A stretch of 17,557 nucleotides of DNA from VMSU01 sp031400755 (GCA_031400755.1 JANNQL010000199.1:1-17557); one strand, 5' to 3'; positions 6,848 to 14,616 are shown, numbered from the stretch's first letter. Numbers and translations: made by a program. Notes: generated from the letters alone by a model not told the origin.

Positions 6848-8167
6848 TTATCTTTTGGCCTTCATCTTGGCCAGCCGCATAAACTGGACCAGGGGCCGTT
6901 TGGCCGGACAGACATAGGCGCAGCAGCCGCACTCAAAGCACTCAAAGACCCCGAACTGCGTGGTGTCCTGGGCCCGACCGGCCTCGACATGGATGGCGAC
7001 TTCCTTGGGCTCCAGGCCCATGGGGCAGGCCTCGATGCACCAACCGCAGCGGATGCATTGGGAGTGGGGCGCGGTGTCGATTTCGTCATCAGCCAGAAAG
7101 AGGACCGACGAGGTGGTCTTGGTGACCGGGATGTCGAGGGTCGAAATGGCAAAGCCCATCATCGGGCCGCCCATGATGATCTTGGAGAGCGCCGGGGTGA
7201 CGCCGCCCAGATAAGCTACAATATCGCTGACCTTGGTGCCGACTTTGACCAACAGGTTCGCCGGTCGGCTGATGCCCTTGCCGGAGATGGTCATGACCTT
7301 CTCGTATAGGGGCTTGCCGAGGACCACCGCCTCATAAATGGCCTTGGTCGTGCTGACATTGTGGACCACGACGCCGACGGCGGACGGCAGGGCAAAGGCC
7401 GGCACCTTGCGGCCGGTGATCGACTGGATGAGCTGTTTCTCGGAGCCTTGCGGATATTTGACCTGGAGTGCCTGCACCGTAATCCGGTAATCAGCGGTGG
7501 CGGCGGCCTGGGCGGCGGCAGTCATGGCGGCAATGGCATCGGGCTTGTTGTTTTCAATGCCGATGTAGCAGTCCTTGATGCCGAGGGTCTTTAAGATGAC
7601 TTTGGCGCCCTCGACAATCGCCGCGCTCTGTTCCAGCATCTGGCGGTGGTCGGCGGTAATGTATGGTTCGCACTCGGCGCCGTTTAAGATGAGGGTGTCT
7701 ACCGGGTTGTCCGGCGGGGGACTCAGCTTGACATGGGAGGGGAAGCCAGCGCCGCCGATGCCGATGATGCCGGCGCCGTGTACTTTTTTGAGTAGTTCTT
7801 CTTTACTGAATTGCTGCCAGTCACAGCGCGAATATAGGGCTGCCGGGACATCATGATTGGTTTGCAGGACAATTGAAGGGACGGTGACCCGCATGGGATG
7901 GGCCGACTGGCTTATCCCTTTGATGGTCCCGGCCACCGGGGCGTGCAGCGGTACCCCCAGACCCTTGGTCACTTCACCAATGATGTCGCCTTCCTGCACC
8001 TCGTCCTTGGCCGAGACCGTCGGGGTACAGGGGGCGCCGATATGCTGGCCCAGAATAATTTCCAGCTCATCGGCCACCGGCATCACTTCGATGGCCAGGT
8101 GGGCGGTCAACTCCTTTGCGGCTGGTGGATGGACGCCACCTCTGGGGAAGGTCAGTAATGAGGTCAT
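6848..8167 (-). CDS. rnfC: Rnf complex subunit C, NADH/FMN and Fe-S subunit
   Basis: RnfC is the peripheral cytoplasmic subunit that binds NAD(H) and FMN and carries two [4Fe-4S] clusters. Seen: GGVHPP at the N-terminus, APVAGTIKGI (barrel-sandwich region), GIIGIGGAGFPSHVKL (nucleotide-binding loop), LILNGAECEPYIT, KYPQGSEKQLI, GGPMMG, then CIRCGWCIEACP and CFECGCCAYVCP. At about 440 aa it is the short form without the long C-terminal repeats of enterobacterial RsxC. It is the first gene of the rnfCDGEAB operon. The ATG at 8167 is chosen. AAGGG stands 14 nt away, which is long, so CTG (8176) or TTG (8179) just upstream in frame are possible starts. Confidence 0.94.
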   Translation of the reverse strand: MTSLLTFPRGGVHPPAAKELTAHLAIEVMPVADELEIILGQHIGAPCTPTVSAKDEVQEGDIIGEVTKGLGVPLHAPVAGTIKGISQSAHPMRVTVPSIVLQTNHDVPAALYSRCDWQQFSKEELLKKVHGAGIIGIGGAGFPSHVKLSPPPDNPVDTLILNGAECEPYITADHRQMLEQSAAIVEGAKVILKTLGIKDCYIGIENNKPDAIAAMTAAAQAAATADYRITVQALQVKYPQGSEKQLIQSITGRKVPAFALPSAVGVVVHNVSTTKAIYEAVVLGKPLYEKVMTISGKGISRPANLLVKVGTKVSDIVAYLGGVTPALSKIIMGGPMMGFAISTLDIPVTKTTSSVLFLADDEIDTAPHSQCIRCGWCIEACPMGLEPKEVAIHVEAGRAQDTTQFGVFECFECGCCAYVCPAKRPLVQFMRLAKMKAKR

Positions 8168-8410
8168 ATCAAACAGCAATTCCCTTATCGGATTCTAGAA
8201 TACATTAGCCCACGCCCAGATAACTGACTATTTTCAGTCCCCCCTTGCGGGGGGGACAAGTCCCTGTTGGCGGTAATCCCTTTTCGGCACTTGATCTCGC
8301 CATCTTTTTGATCGCTAGATGTCGTAAGCAAACCAGAAAGGGACTAAAAAATGCTTCACAACGAAGTCAGATTAATTATTCGATTTGAATTATTTTGTAA
8401 ACGGAAAAAA
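8168..8410. promoter_or_regulatory. rnf operon upstream region with palindromes
   Basis: This 243-nt gap lies between the selD stop and rnfC, both read leftward. It holds a perfect 10-bp palindrome, ATTCTAGAAT (8192-8201), just upstream of the rnfC leader; ACTGA/TCAGT arms at 8223-8238; and a GC-rich hairpin, GTCCCCCC (8237-8244) / GGGGGGAC (8250-8257), that resembles the repeat at 21-38. Nearer selD it is AT-rich, with an imperfect hairpin at 8373-8394. I see no convincing -35/-10 pair. The rnf promoter is presumed to lie here because the gap follows selD. Confidence 0.4.
8353..8370 (-). terminator. Possible weak terminator of selD
   Basis: About 40 nt after the selD stop on the minus strand, CTTC-GTTGT-GAAG forms a 4-bp stem followed by CATTTTTT. 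The T tract is good but the stem is short. Selenium and Rnf genes could therefore be partly co-transcribed. Confidence 0.3.
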
Positions 8411-9463
8411 TCACTCAACCGTCAGGCCGACTGCCTCATCAATAACATGGCCGATCTTGACTGCGGCGTGGACGCCGGCTTGACGTAAGGCGGCAAGCAG
8501 GTCGTCGGCCTGGGCCGCGGGCACGGAAAGCAGCAGCCCGCCGGAGGTCTGCGGATCGTAAAGCAATTCGTCCTCGGCCTTGTTCAGCGACAGCCGCATG
8601 TCGAGCGTCTGGCGGGCGACCATGACTCGGTTCGGCTTGTTGCTGCCGGTGCTCTCGCCCTTCTGGTACATCTCAAAAGCGCCGGCATAGAAGGGCAGGC
8701 TGCGATACTGCACTACGACCCTGGCCTTGCAGCCTAGCGCCATTTCCAGCAGGTGGCCGAGGATGCCGAAACCGGTGATGTCGGTGCAGGCATGCAGGTC
8801 AAATTGCATGGCCGTCTGCATGGCCTGACCGTTTAAGGCGGCAATGCTGGGCAGGGTGTCGCGCTCCAACTCGGCAAACGGAAATTTACCGGAGCGCACG
8901 GCGTTGAACAGGACCCCGGAGCCCAGCGGTTTGGTCAGGATGAGGGCGTCGCCGGGCCGGGAGCCGGCGTTGGTGATAACTCGATCAGGGTGGACAACGC
9001 CGTTGACGCAGAGGCCGTATTTTGGTTCCTCATCATCAACCGTGTGACCGCCTGCCATGCAAGCGCCGGCCTCCACCACCTTGTCGTGGCCGCCACGCAG
9101 GATATCCTTCAGTATCCCCAGGTCCAGGAGTTTGGCAGGAAACATCACCACATTCAAGGCGGTGAGCGGCCTGCCGCCCATGGCATAGACATCCGAGATG
9201 GAGTTGGCGGCGGAGATCTGGCCAAACCAGTAGGGATCATCCACCGGCGGCGTGATGAAATCAACCGTGCTGATCATGGCGATGTCAGCGGAGAGCCGAT
9301 AGACCGCCGCGTCATCGGCTGTTTCGATGCCGACCAGCAGATTGGGGTCGTTGGGCGGGGTTAGTCCCGCTAGTGCGTCCGACAGAGCCGCCGGACCAAT
9401 TTTGGCCGCTCAGCCGCAGGTGCGGGCCAGGCCGGTCAAGGTCTTCTTCTTGAAAAAAGCCAT
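8411..9463 (-). CDS. selD: Selenophosphate synthetase, selenocysteine-containing
   Basis: SelD makes selenophosphate from selenide and ATP for selenocysteine and selenouridine synthesis. The complete protein is 350 aa from the ATG at 9463 (AAGGA 7 nt upstream). It reads in frame through TGA at 9410-9412 as Sec18. The N-terminus LARTCGU-AAKIGP aligns with the catalytic GCGCK region of E. coli SelD, placing U18 at Cys17 and K21 at Lys20. Downstream are ETADDAAVY, TVDFITPPVDDPYWFGQISAANSISDVYAMGG, ACMAGGHTVDD, LTKPLGSG, TDITGFGILGH and DPQTSGGLL, all typical. The length matches the 347-aa E. coli enzyme. A standard gene caller would start at 9277 and lose the first 62 residues, including the active site. 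No selA, selB or selC is in the window, but they must exist elsewhere if this reading is correct. Confidence 0.95.
9377..9412 (-). promoter_or_regulatory. UGA Sec codon and bacterial SECIS-like hairpin in selD
   Basis: On the minus strand, TGA at 9412-9410 is followed after 13 nt by GTCCG (9396-9392), a 10-nt loop containing GGCTCT, and CGGAC (9381-9377). This is a perfect 5-bp stem. The distance from UGA fits the bacterial SECIS position within the coding region, where SelB-EF binds a hairpin with G and U exposed in the loop. SelB binding itself is inference. Confidence 0.7.
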
Positions 9464-9915
9464 GTCGGTGTCCTTCGTTGGTTTAGATTGGTATGGTTTT
9501 CCGGGCCATCATCTCAACGGTGATGGCCGGGGCTGGTCCACACAAGGGCCGCAGCCGGCCCCATGCTATCAAAATTTTTCTGTATCGTCATCATCGCATT
9601 TTTTCATAAAATTGTTACTGGGTGTTGACGCCAGCGACTTTATTCATGTACAACTTGAAGAGACTAAGGCGAAGGGGCGGATTTGTCGGGCTTCCTTGCT
9701 GATTGCCGAGGTCCAAACTTACTGTATGATCTCGCGCTGAGGCGCGGAGATTTTTTTGTCTTTCTCAGCGACTCTGCGCCTCAGCGCGAAAACATTTAGG
9801 TTATCTTCTGGATATGGACAATACTTCACTTTTGATTGAGAAGGCCACAGCTGTCTTGGCTCTTTTTTTGTGCGGCCTCATGGTGCATGATAATTTGGGG
9901 ACTTGAGAAAAATTC
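9464..9915. other. Divergent intergenic region between selD and the sensor kinase
   Basis: These 452 nt hold no convincing gene. Near selD, the leader contains GGCCATCA (9504-9511) / TGATGGCC (9521-9528) and, overlapping it, GGCCGG (9525-9530) / CCGGCC (9555-9560) or GGCTG (9531-9535) / CAGCC (9552-9556). These pairings partly exclude each other. At 9732-9789 is a long palindrome (listed separately). GATAAT at 9889-9894, about 22 nt before the kinase ATG, could be a -10 box but has no good -35. Confidence 0.45.
9732..9789. repeat. Palindrome with 18-bp arms, likely dispersed repeat
   Basis: TCGCGCTGAGGCGCGGAG (9732-9749) pairs with CTCTGCGCCTCAGCGCGA (9772-9789), 17 of 18 perfectly and one G-U on the plus strand. 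The 22-nt T-rich loop itself contains TCTCAGCGA. It lies between divergent genes, so it cannot end either one. The CTCTGCGCCTCAGCGCGAAAA pattern looks like intergenic repeats scattered in many genomes; that memory is not verified here. Confidence 0.6.
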
Positions 9916-12900
9916 ATGCGAGTGCAGACAGATAAATTGATGACATTAATCTTTACCCTGGCGGGTTTAGGGATGTTGTTTGCTGTGGGTTGGTTGACTG
10001 CTGACTCACGGGCCAAAATTGTCGATGCTGAGATGCGGAGAGACCTGCTCCAGCGGGCTGTGGAGATTGCTCATTCCATTAACCCCAAGCTGGCCAAGAA
10101 GCTTACCTTCACGGCGGCGGACAAGGACTCGCCCGCTTTCGAGTCTATCCGTGAACAGATGACCATCGCCGGCAAGCTCTTTCCGCAGCGGGGCATCTAC
10201 AGCATGGCGTTGCGCGATAGCCAGATTTTTTTCGGGCCGGAGAATTATGCCGAAGACGATTCGATGGCCAGTCCGCCGGGGACGGTGTATGAGCAGCCGT
10301 CCGAGGCCTTCCTGCAAATCTTTGCGGACCGGCACCCCTGGGTAGGAGGCCCGAGTAGTGACGAATACGGTACCTTTGTCTCGGCCATTGCCCCTGTCCT
10401 TGACCCCGAGTCGGGCGAGGTGCTGATCGTAGTCGGCATCGACATCGAAGCCAGTGACTGGCAGGCCCGGGTTGAGGCCGCCAAGCGCGAGCCGATTTTG
10501 CCCGCCATTGCCTTTATTATGGTTTTTCTGGGTCTGATTGTCGCCAACCGTTGGCGCAACCGGCAGATGAAAGAGGAGGCATTGCACCTCAAACGATGGA
10601 TTGTGGTGCCCATCGTCATTACGGCGTTGGTGGGCTTCGCGTTTTTTGGCGCCTACCATTATCAGTTGGGCAACGAAAAAAGCAGGCAGGATTTGCAGCA
10701 GATCACCGAGCAGGCCAGGAAGGAGTGGGGCCGCAGCATCAACTCACGGACCCAGCTCCTGAAGGCGCAGATCGGTCGCTTCGACCATGATGCAGAGCTG
10801 CAGAAGCTCTGGGAGACCAGGGATATTTCGGCACTCAACGCCTTGGTGCAGCCGATTTTTAAGGAGTTGAAGCGGGACTATAAGATCAGCCACTTTTACT
10901 TTATTGCCCCAGACCGGACCTGTCTTCTGCGGGTCCATGATCCTGGCCAGCGAGGGGATCGCATCGGACGGGCGACCCTGTCGACTGCGGAGAATACCGG
11001 CGAGGATGCCTGGGGCGTCGAACTTGGCAGTCTCGGCGCCTTCACGCTTAGATATGTGAGACCGTGGATAGAGGGTGGCAAGCTGGTCGGCTATCTGGAG
11101 TTGGGCATGGAGGTTGAAGATGTGGCCAATGATGTGGCCCGGTTTATGGGGATCGACATTGTCGGCGTGATCTGGAAAGAATACACCAGCAAGGAGAAAT
11201 TCGAGAAGGGACGTCTGCTGCTCGGTTTCACTGGCCAGTGGGATGCCTACCCGAACTTCGTGGTGATCCAGCAGACGATCGTGGACATACCAGGTGAGGT
11301 GGTGCGTTGGCTTGGTGGTGGTCATGGCTTCATGGCGGAAAACAATTTTTTTAGCGCCCGACAGGGCGGCAGAAGCTTTCTCTGCGGCGTGGTCCATCTG
11401 CCCGATGCCGCAGGCCGTGAGGTGGGTGATCTCATCGTCATGAGGGACGTCACTGCGGCAGCCGGCATTGAGCGCAATTATTTTCTTTTAGACTTGGGGC
11501 TGGCGGCCCTGATGCTTGGCGGCATCATTGTCCTGCTCTGGTCCGTCACTGGCGAGGCCGAGCAACAACTTGGGGCCGCTTTTGCTCAAGTGCGGGAGAG
11601 AGAGGAATCGTATCGCCGCCAGTTTGCCGATAACAGTGAGGTCATGCTCCTGCTCGACCAGCGCGATGGCTGTCTGTTGGATGTCAATACCGCGGCGCTC
11701 AATTTTTACGGCTATGCAAGGGAGCAGTTGCTGGCCATGCGTATTACCGACCTTGATGCCTATGCGCTCTCTGAGGCCCAGCTGGCCATGGCCTCGGTCG
11801 GTTTCGGACAGAGCAGGCAGTTTGAGTTTAAGCACCTGCTGGCGGACGGCTCCACGCGTGATGTGGCGGTTGGTTTTAGTCTCATTCAGTTTGGTGACCG
11901 CGCGGTGATGCACTTGATTGTCCACGACATCACTGCGCAGAAACGGGCCGAGGAGACATTAATTGAGACGAACCAAAAGCTTAAAGAGGCGATGGTCAAG
12001 GTCGAGGCGGCCAACATTGCCAAGAACCATTTCTTGGCCAACATGAGCCACGAGATCCGTACGCCGCTGAACGGCGTCATCGGCATGAACGGCCTGCTGC
12101 TGGAGACCACGCTTGATGACGAACAGCGCCAATATGTCGAAATGGTCCAGTCTTGTGGGCAGGCCTTGCTTGATATGATCAACGACATCCTTGATTTTTC
12201 GGCGGTCAATGCCAGCCTGATGGACCTGGAAGTGATGGACTTTGATCTGCGCCTGGTACTTAACGAATTTACCGAAACGATTGACATGCGCGCCCAGGAA
12301 AAGGGACTTAAATTCGTCTGTGGCATTGGACCCGATGTCCCCACGCTCCTCACTGGCGATCCCGGACGCCTGCGCCATATACTCAGCAACCTCACCAGTA
12401 ATGCCATTAAATTTACCGACACTGGAGAAGTCTCGGTCCATGTCTCATTGGCCGGGGAGGCCGAGGGCCGAGCGACCCTGCGTTTCGAGGTGCGCGACAC
12501 CGGTATCGGCATCCCAGCGGAAGAGGTTGATCATCTCTTTGCCGCCTTCCAGCAGTTGGACACCTCAATGTCTCGCAAGTTTGGCGGCAATGGTCTGGGA
12601 CTGGCCATCGCCAAACGCCTCGTCGAAATGATGGGGGGTAAGATCGGCATTATTAGCGAAGTGGGCAAGGGCTCGATTTTTTGGTTTACGGTGGTTATCG
12701 GCAAGCAGGGCGCATCGATAGCGGACAGCCCAGTGCCTGAGCTTGCCGGGCCGCACGGGCCAGGGACGCTGCAGACGGGACCGCAATCGGCCTTGCCCCG
12801 TTCGCAGAGCGAAGATCAAGGTGCCAAGTTTCGTGTCCTGCTGGTCGAAGACAGTATTGTTAATCAGCAGGTGGCCTTGGGCATTCTTGGTAAATTGGGC

Positions 12901-13599
12901 TATTTCGCCAACGCCGTGGCCAATGGCCTGGAAGCGATCACGGCCCTTGAAACGCTGCCGTATGCGCTGGTGCTGATGGATGTGCAGATGCCGGAGATGG
13001 ATGGCTATGACGCCACCCTGGCCATCCGCTCTGGAAAAACGAAAGCGTTAAACCCCAAGGTCCCGATCATCGCCATGACCGCTAATGCCATGCAGGGCGA
13101 TCGCGAGCGCTGCATGGCGGCTGGGATGGATGATTATATCGCCAAGCCGATCTCGCGACAGGCGCTGGCCAAGTTGCTGGAAAAGTGGCTGCAAGGGGAA
13201 CATAAACAGCGGAGCGTAACAATTGCCAAGCCTGTTCAGGAAACAGCCCCCTTGTCCGTGCAGGGCATTTTTGACCGGGATGACCTGCTGGATCGTTTTG
13301 ATAATGATGAAGACCTGCTGCGGCGATCAGTCAAAATATTTTTGGAAAACATGCCGGTATGGCTTGTCGTCCTTAAGGAAAAGATTGTGCAGGGCAAGGC
13401 GGCTGTAGCCGGGGACCAGGCCCATAAGATTAAAGGGGCGGCCGGCATGGTGAGCGCCAAGACCTTGAGCGCCACGGCCTTTGAGATGGAAACGGCCGGC
13501 AAGGCAGGTGACTTGGAGGCGCTGAATGCGCTTTTCCCCGAGTTTGAGCAGCAATTTGAGCAGTTGCGGGCAGTGATGGAAAAAGAATTAATTGTCTGA
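9916..13599 (+). CDS. Hybrid sensor histidine kinase (two periplasmic sensors, PAS, HisKA, HATPase, REC, Hpt)
   Basis: This 1227-aa membrane kinase would run an internal His-Asp-His phosphorelay. Order: TM1 (10-28); periplasmic Cache-like domain (about 30-192); TM2 (194-211); TM3 (229-248); a second, larger periplasmic domain (250-520) resembling dCache_3 (SHFYFIAPDRTCLLRVHDPGQ with GDRIGR); TM4 (522-545); a PAS domain (565-685) after a short coiled coil; HisKA with H712 in NMSHEIRTPLNG; HATPase with N829 (LTSNAIKFTD), DTGIGIP and FGGNGLGLAI; REC with D1022 (LMDVQMPEMDGYD) and the AKPI lysine; Hpt with H1170 (AHKIKGAAG). No HAMP domain separates TM4 from PAS. All catalytic residues are present. 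The ATG at 9916 has no strong Shine-Dalgarno site. The final output regulator is not in the window; the signal is unknown. Confidence 0.95.
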   Translation: MRVQTDKLMTLIFTLAGLGMLFAVGWLTADSRAKIVDAEMRRDLLQRAVEIAHSINPKLAKKLTFTAADKDSPAFESIREQMTIAGKLFPQRGIYSMALRDSQIFFGPENYAEDDSMASPPGTVYEQPSEAFLQIFADRHPWVGGPSSDEYGTFVSAIAPVLDPESGEVLIVVGIDIEASDWQARVEAAKREPILPAIAFIMVFLGLIVANRWRNRQMKEEALHLKRWIVVPIVITALVGFAFFGAYHYQLGNEKSRQDLQQITEQARKEWGRSINSRTQLLKAQIGRFDHDAELQKLWETRDISALNALVQPIFKELKRDYKISHFYFIAPDRTCLLRVHDPGQRGDRIGRATLSTAENTGEDAWGVELGSLGAFTLRYVRPWIEGGKLVGYLELGMEVEDVANDVARFMGIDIVGVIWKEYTSKEKFEKGRLLLGFTGQWDAYPNFVVIQQTIVDIPGEVVRWLGGGHGFMAENNFFSARQGGRSFLCGVVHLPDAAGREVGDLIVMRDVTAAAGIERNYFLLDLGLAALMLGGIIVLLWSVTGEAEQQLGAAFAQVREREESYRRQFADNSEVMLLLDQRDGCLLDVNTAALNFYGYAREQLLAMRITDLDAYALSEAQLAMASVGFGQSRQFEFKHLLADGSTRDVAVGFSLIQFGDRAVMHLIVHDITAQKRAEETLIETNQKLKEAMVKVEAANIAKNHFLANMSHEIRTPLNGVIGMNGLLLETTLDDEQRQYVEMVQSCGQALLDMINDILDFSAVNASLMDLEVMDFDLRLVLNEFTETIDMRAQEKGLKFVCGIGPDVPTLLTGDPGRLRHILSNLTSNAIKFTDTGEVSVHVSLAGEAEGRATLRFEVRDTGIGIPAEEVDHLFAAFQQLDTSMSRKFGGNGLGLAIAKRLVEMMGGKIGIISEVGKGSIFWFTVVIGKQGASIADSPVPELAGPHGPGTLQTGPQSALPRSQSEDQGAKFRVLLVEDSIVNQQVALGILGKLGYFANAVANGLEAITALETLPYALVLMDVQMPEMDGYDATLAIRSGKTKALNPKVPIIAMTANAMQGDRERCMAAGMDDYIAKPISRQALAKLLEKWLQGEHKQRSVTIAKPVQETAPLSVQGIFDRDDLLDRFDNDEDLLRRSVKIFLENMPVWLVVLKEKIVQGKAAVAGDQAHKIKGAAGMVSAKTLSATAFEMETAGKAGDLEALNALFPEFEQQFEQLRAVMEKELIV

Positions 13600-13687
13600 C
13601 TTGAGGAGACTGATGGTGCAACGGTCTGATTGTACATGGTAAAATGGTAATAGTGAGCGGAGTGAAGGGAGGGCCGTTAACTTAGAT

Positions 13688-13721
13688 CCGTCACATTTGA
13701 CATAGCTGTCATATATGACGG
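13688..13721. promoter_or_regulatory. Four-half-site dyad, candidate enhancer-binding site
   Basis: CCGTCA-CATT-TGACA-TAGC-TGTCA-TATA-TGACGG is a symmetric array: outer 6-bp and inner 5-bp arms, all separated by 4-nt spacers. This gives four GTCA/TGAC half-sites spaced regularly. The centre is about 150 bp upstream of the predicted sigma-54 start site, a usual distance for an activator site. The binding protein is unknown. Confidence 0.55.
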
Positions 13722-13745
13722 GCCACGTTGACGGTAAACATTGTA

Positions 13746-13794
13746 AGGGGGGCAAATAACCCTGTTTCAAAACGGGGTAAGGCTGTGCCCCTCT
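13746..13794 (+). other. Nested GC-rich hairpin, possible structured RNA or site
   Basis: The outer stem AGGGGGGC (13746-13753) / GCCCCTCT (13787-13794) has one G-U pair. It encloses ACCCTGTT (13759-13766) / AACGGGGT (13771-13778) with a TCAA loop. GCCCC could instead pair with GGGGG at 13805-13809, and AGGC with GCCT at 13797-13800. There is no T tract. I could not match it to a known riboswitch. It lies upstream of the predicted sigma-54 start, so it would not be in that transcript. Confidence 0.4.
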
Positions 13795-13828
13795 GATGCC
13801 TATTGGGGGTACGGTGTTTTTGGTCGGA

Positions 13829-13844
13829 TGGCATATCTCTTGCA
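13829..13844 (+). promoter_or_regulatory. Sigma-54 (RpoN) -24/-12 promoter
   Basis: TGGCATATCTCTTGCA matches the consensus TGGCAC-N5-TTGCA with 10 nt between GG and GC, and only one base off in the conserved boxes. The predicted transcription start is near 13855, about 60 nt before the ATG at 13916. Confidence 0.8.
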
Positions 13845-13915
13845 GATAGAATAAGTATCCTCAGATGGGCTTAAGGGGTGGGTTTTATTTTATCATTGTA
13901 CAGGAGGTTACGACC

Positions 13916-14053
13916 ATGACAAACCGTCAATATGTCCGACAGGCGATCAGCGTCTTGATGATGAGTCCCCTCTATTTTCGAATGGACCTGCTTGCCCGGC
14001 AGCAATTGGTCAAAGAATTTTGCCAAGTCTATTTTGCTGTGCGGAATCATTAA
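13916..14053 (+). CDS. Small protein of 45 aa, unknown function, sigma-54 driven
   Basis: I do not recognise a named family. The 45-codon frame has an excellent Shine-Dalgarno site (AGGAGGT, 7 nt before ATG), so it is very likely translated. The product is basic and partly amphipathic, with a helical look: MTNRQYVRQAISVLMM, then SPLYFRMDLLARQQLVKEF and a C-terminal CQVYFAVRNH. It has no signal peptide or transmembrane helix, and one Cys. It stands alone behind a sigma-54 promoter and a candidate activator site, and the next gene (feoA) has its own promoter-like sequence. Its job could be a small regulatory or adaptor protein, but this is only inference from context. Gene callers often miss frames this short. 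Confidence 0.75.
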   Translation: MTNRQYVRQAISVLMMSPLYFRMDLLARQQLVKEFCQVYFAVRNH

Positions 14054-14322
14054 TTTGGGATTTTCCACTGTTGCCTATGGCTTGCCATTCCTTGGCTGAA
14101 ACGCGCCGGGTTTTATTTTCCTCCTTTCTTGGGTTGTGCGCCGAGAGATCTTTCCCCTTCCCGTATTCCCAAAAATTGCCACCTCTCTAAAAAAAGTTCT
14201 GTCTGTCCAAAATTAAAAATTGCCCAACGCTCAGGCGCTGGGTATGCTAGGCCCTGGATTTTTCCGGACGGCAGGCTTTATTGTGGGCTGATGTCCGTGT
14301 CTTTAAGCAAGAGGATTGCACA
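14054..14322 (+). promoter_or_regulatory. feoAB upstream region with possible sigma-70 promoter
   Basis: TTGCCC (14220-14225) and TATGCT (14243-14248) are spaced 17 nt apart, a fair sigma-70 match (4/6 each). The spacer contains CCCAACGC-TCAG-GCGCTGGG, an 8-bp dyad with one mismatch that could be an operator. AAAAATTGCC is repeated at 14171-14180 and 14215-14224. I see no Fur-type box. A second hairpin, CTGGA-TTTT-TCCGG, lies in the leader at about 14254-14267. Confidence 0.4.
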
Positions 14323-14559
14323 ATGGCCCGGATCATGATGCGCAGAATGAGTAAAGACCAGGTCGGCACCATCGCCGCGGTCAAGGTGGGTGGAGAGCTG
14401 GGGCGGCGGCTTCGCGAGATGGGACTGGTCCCAGGCACCCAGGTGGTGATTCAGGGGCGGGCGCCGTTATACGACCCGGTCGCCCTGCGGGTGATGGGCG
14501 GCACCTTGACCCTGCGCAACAATGAGGCCGACCTGATTGAGGTTGAGGTGGATGACTAG
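14323..14559 (+). CDS. feoA: Ferrous iron transport protein A
   Basis: FeoA is a small cytoplasmic SH3-like protein that works with the FeoB permease. The 78-aa protein shows the family core: VGTIAAVKVGGELGRRLREMGLVPGTQVVIQGRAPLYDPV in outline, then LRVMGGTLTLRNNEADLIEVE. Length is usual for FeoA (about 75-85 aa). The ATG at 14323 has GAGGA 7 nt upstream; a longer in-frame reading upstream lacks such a site. feoB follows 53 nt downstream with a mini-ORF between them. Confidence 0.93.
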   Translation: MARIMMRRMSKDQVGTIAAVKVGGELGRRLREMGLVPGTQVVIQGRAPLYDPVALRVMGGTLTLRNNEADLIEVEVDD

Positions 14560-14580
14560 ACGATTATAAGGACAATTAGG

Positions 14581-14616
14581 ATGATGAAAATACAAGCAGA
14601 CGAGTTGCCGCGATGA
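14581..14616 (+). CDS. 11-codon mini-ORF coupled to feoB
   Basis: ATG at 14581 opens an 11-residue frame (MMKIQADELPR) ending in TGA at 14614-14616, which overlaps the feoB start codon (ATGA). AAGGA stands 8 nt before it, while feoB itself has only a weak GAG at 8 nt. This arrangement suggests that ribosomes translate the mini-ORF and re-initiate at feoB. It is not a known peptide; it may work only as a coupling device. Confidence 0.5.
   Translation: MMKIQADELPR

Larger units (their letters stand above)
13600..13915 (+). promoter_or_regulatory. Regulatory intergenic region upstream of the small sigma-54 gene
   Basis: These 316 nt between the kinase stop and the small gene hold, in order, the 34-bp dyad (13688-13721), another TGACGG (13729-13734), a nested GC hairpin (13746-13794), the sigma-54 promoter (13829-13844) and a leader of about 60 nt ending in a strong Shine-Dalgarno site. 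No clear terminator for the kinase gene is visible. Confidence 0.6.

Noticed and set aside
8283..8305. Sigma-54-like TCGGCACTTGATCTCGC near the rnf promoter region
   Set aside because: The TTGC box is missing at the right spacing, and it is on the plus strand while both neighbouring genes are on the minus strand.
13613..13642. 9-codon frame with GAGGAG just after the kinase gene
   Set aside because: Too short and with only 4 nt between the Shine-Dalgarno-like site and ATG; no supporting context.
13741..13815. Possible c-di-GMP (GEMM) or fluoride riboswitch because of GGCAAA and CTGATGCC
   Set aside because: The conserved GNRA-capped stem and GACGCAAAGCC of GEMM and the GGNGATGG start of fluoride switches are missing.
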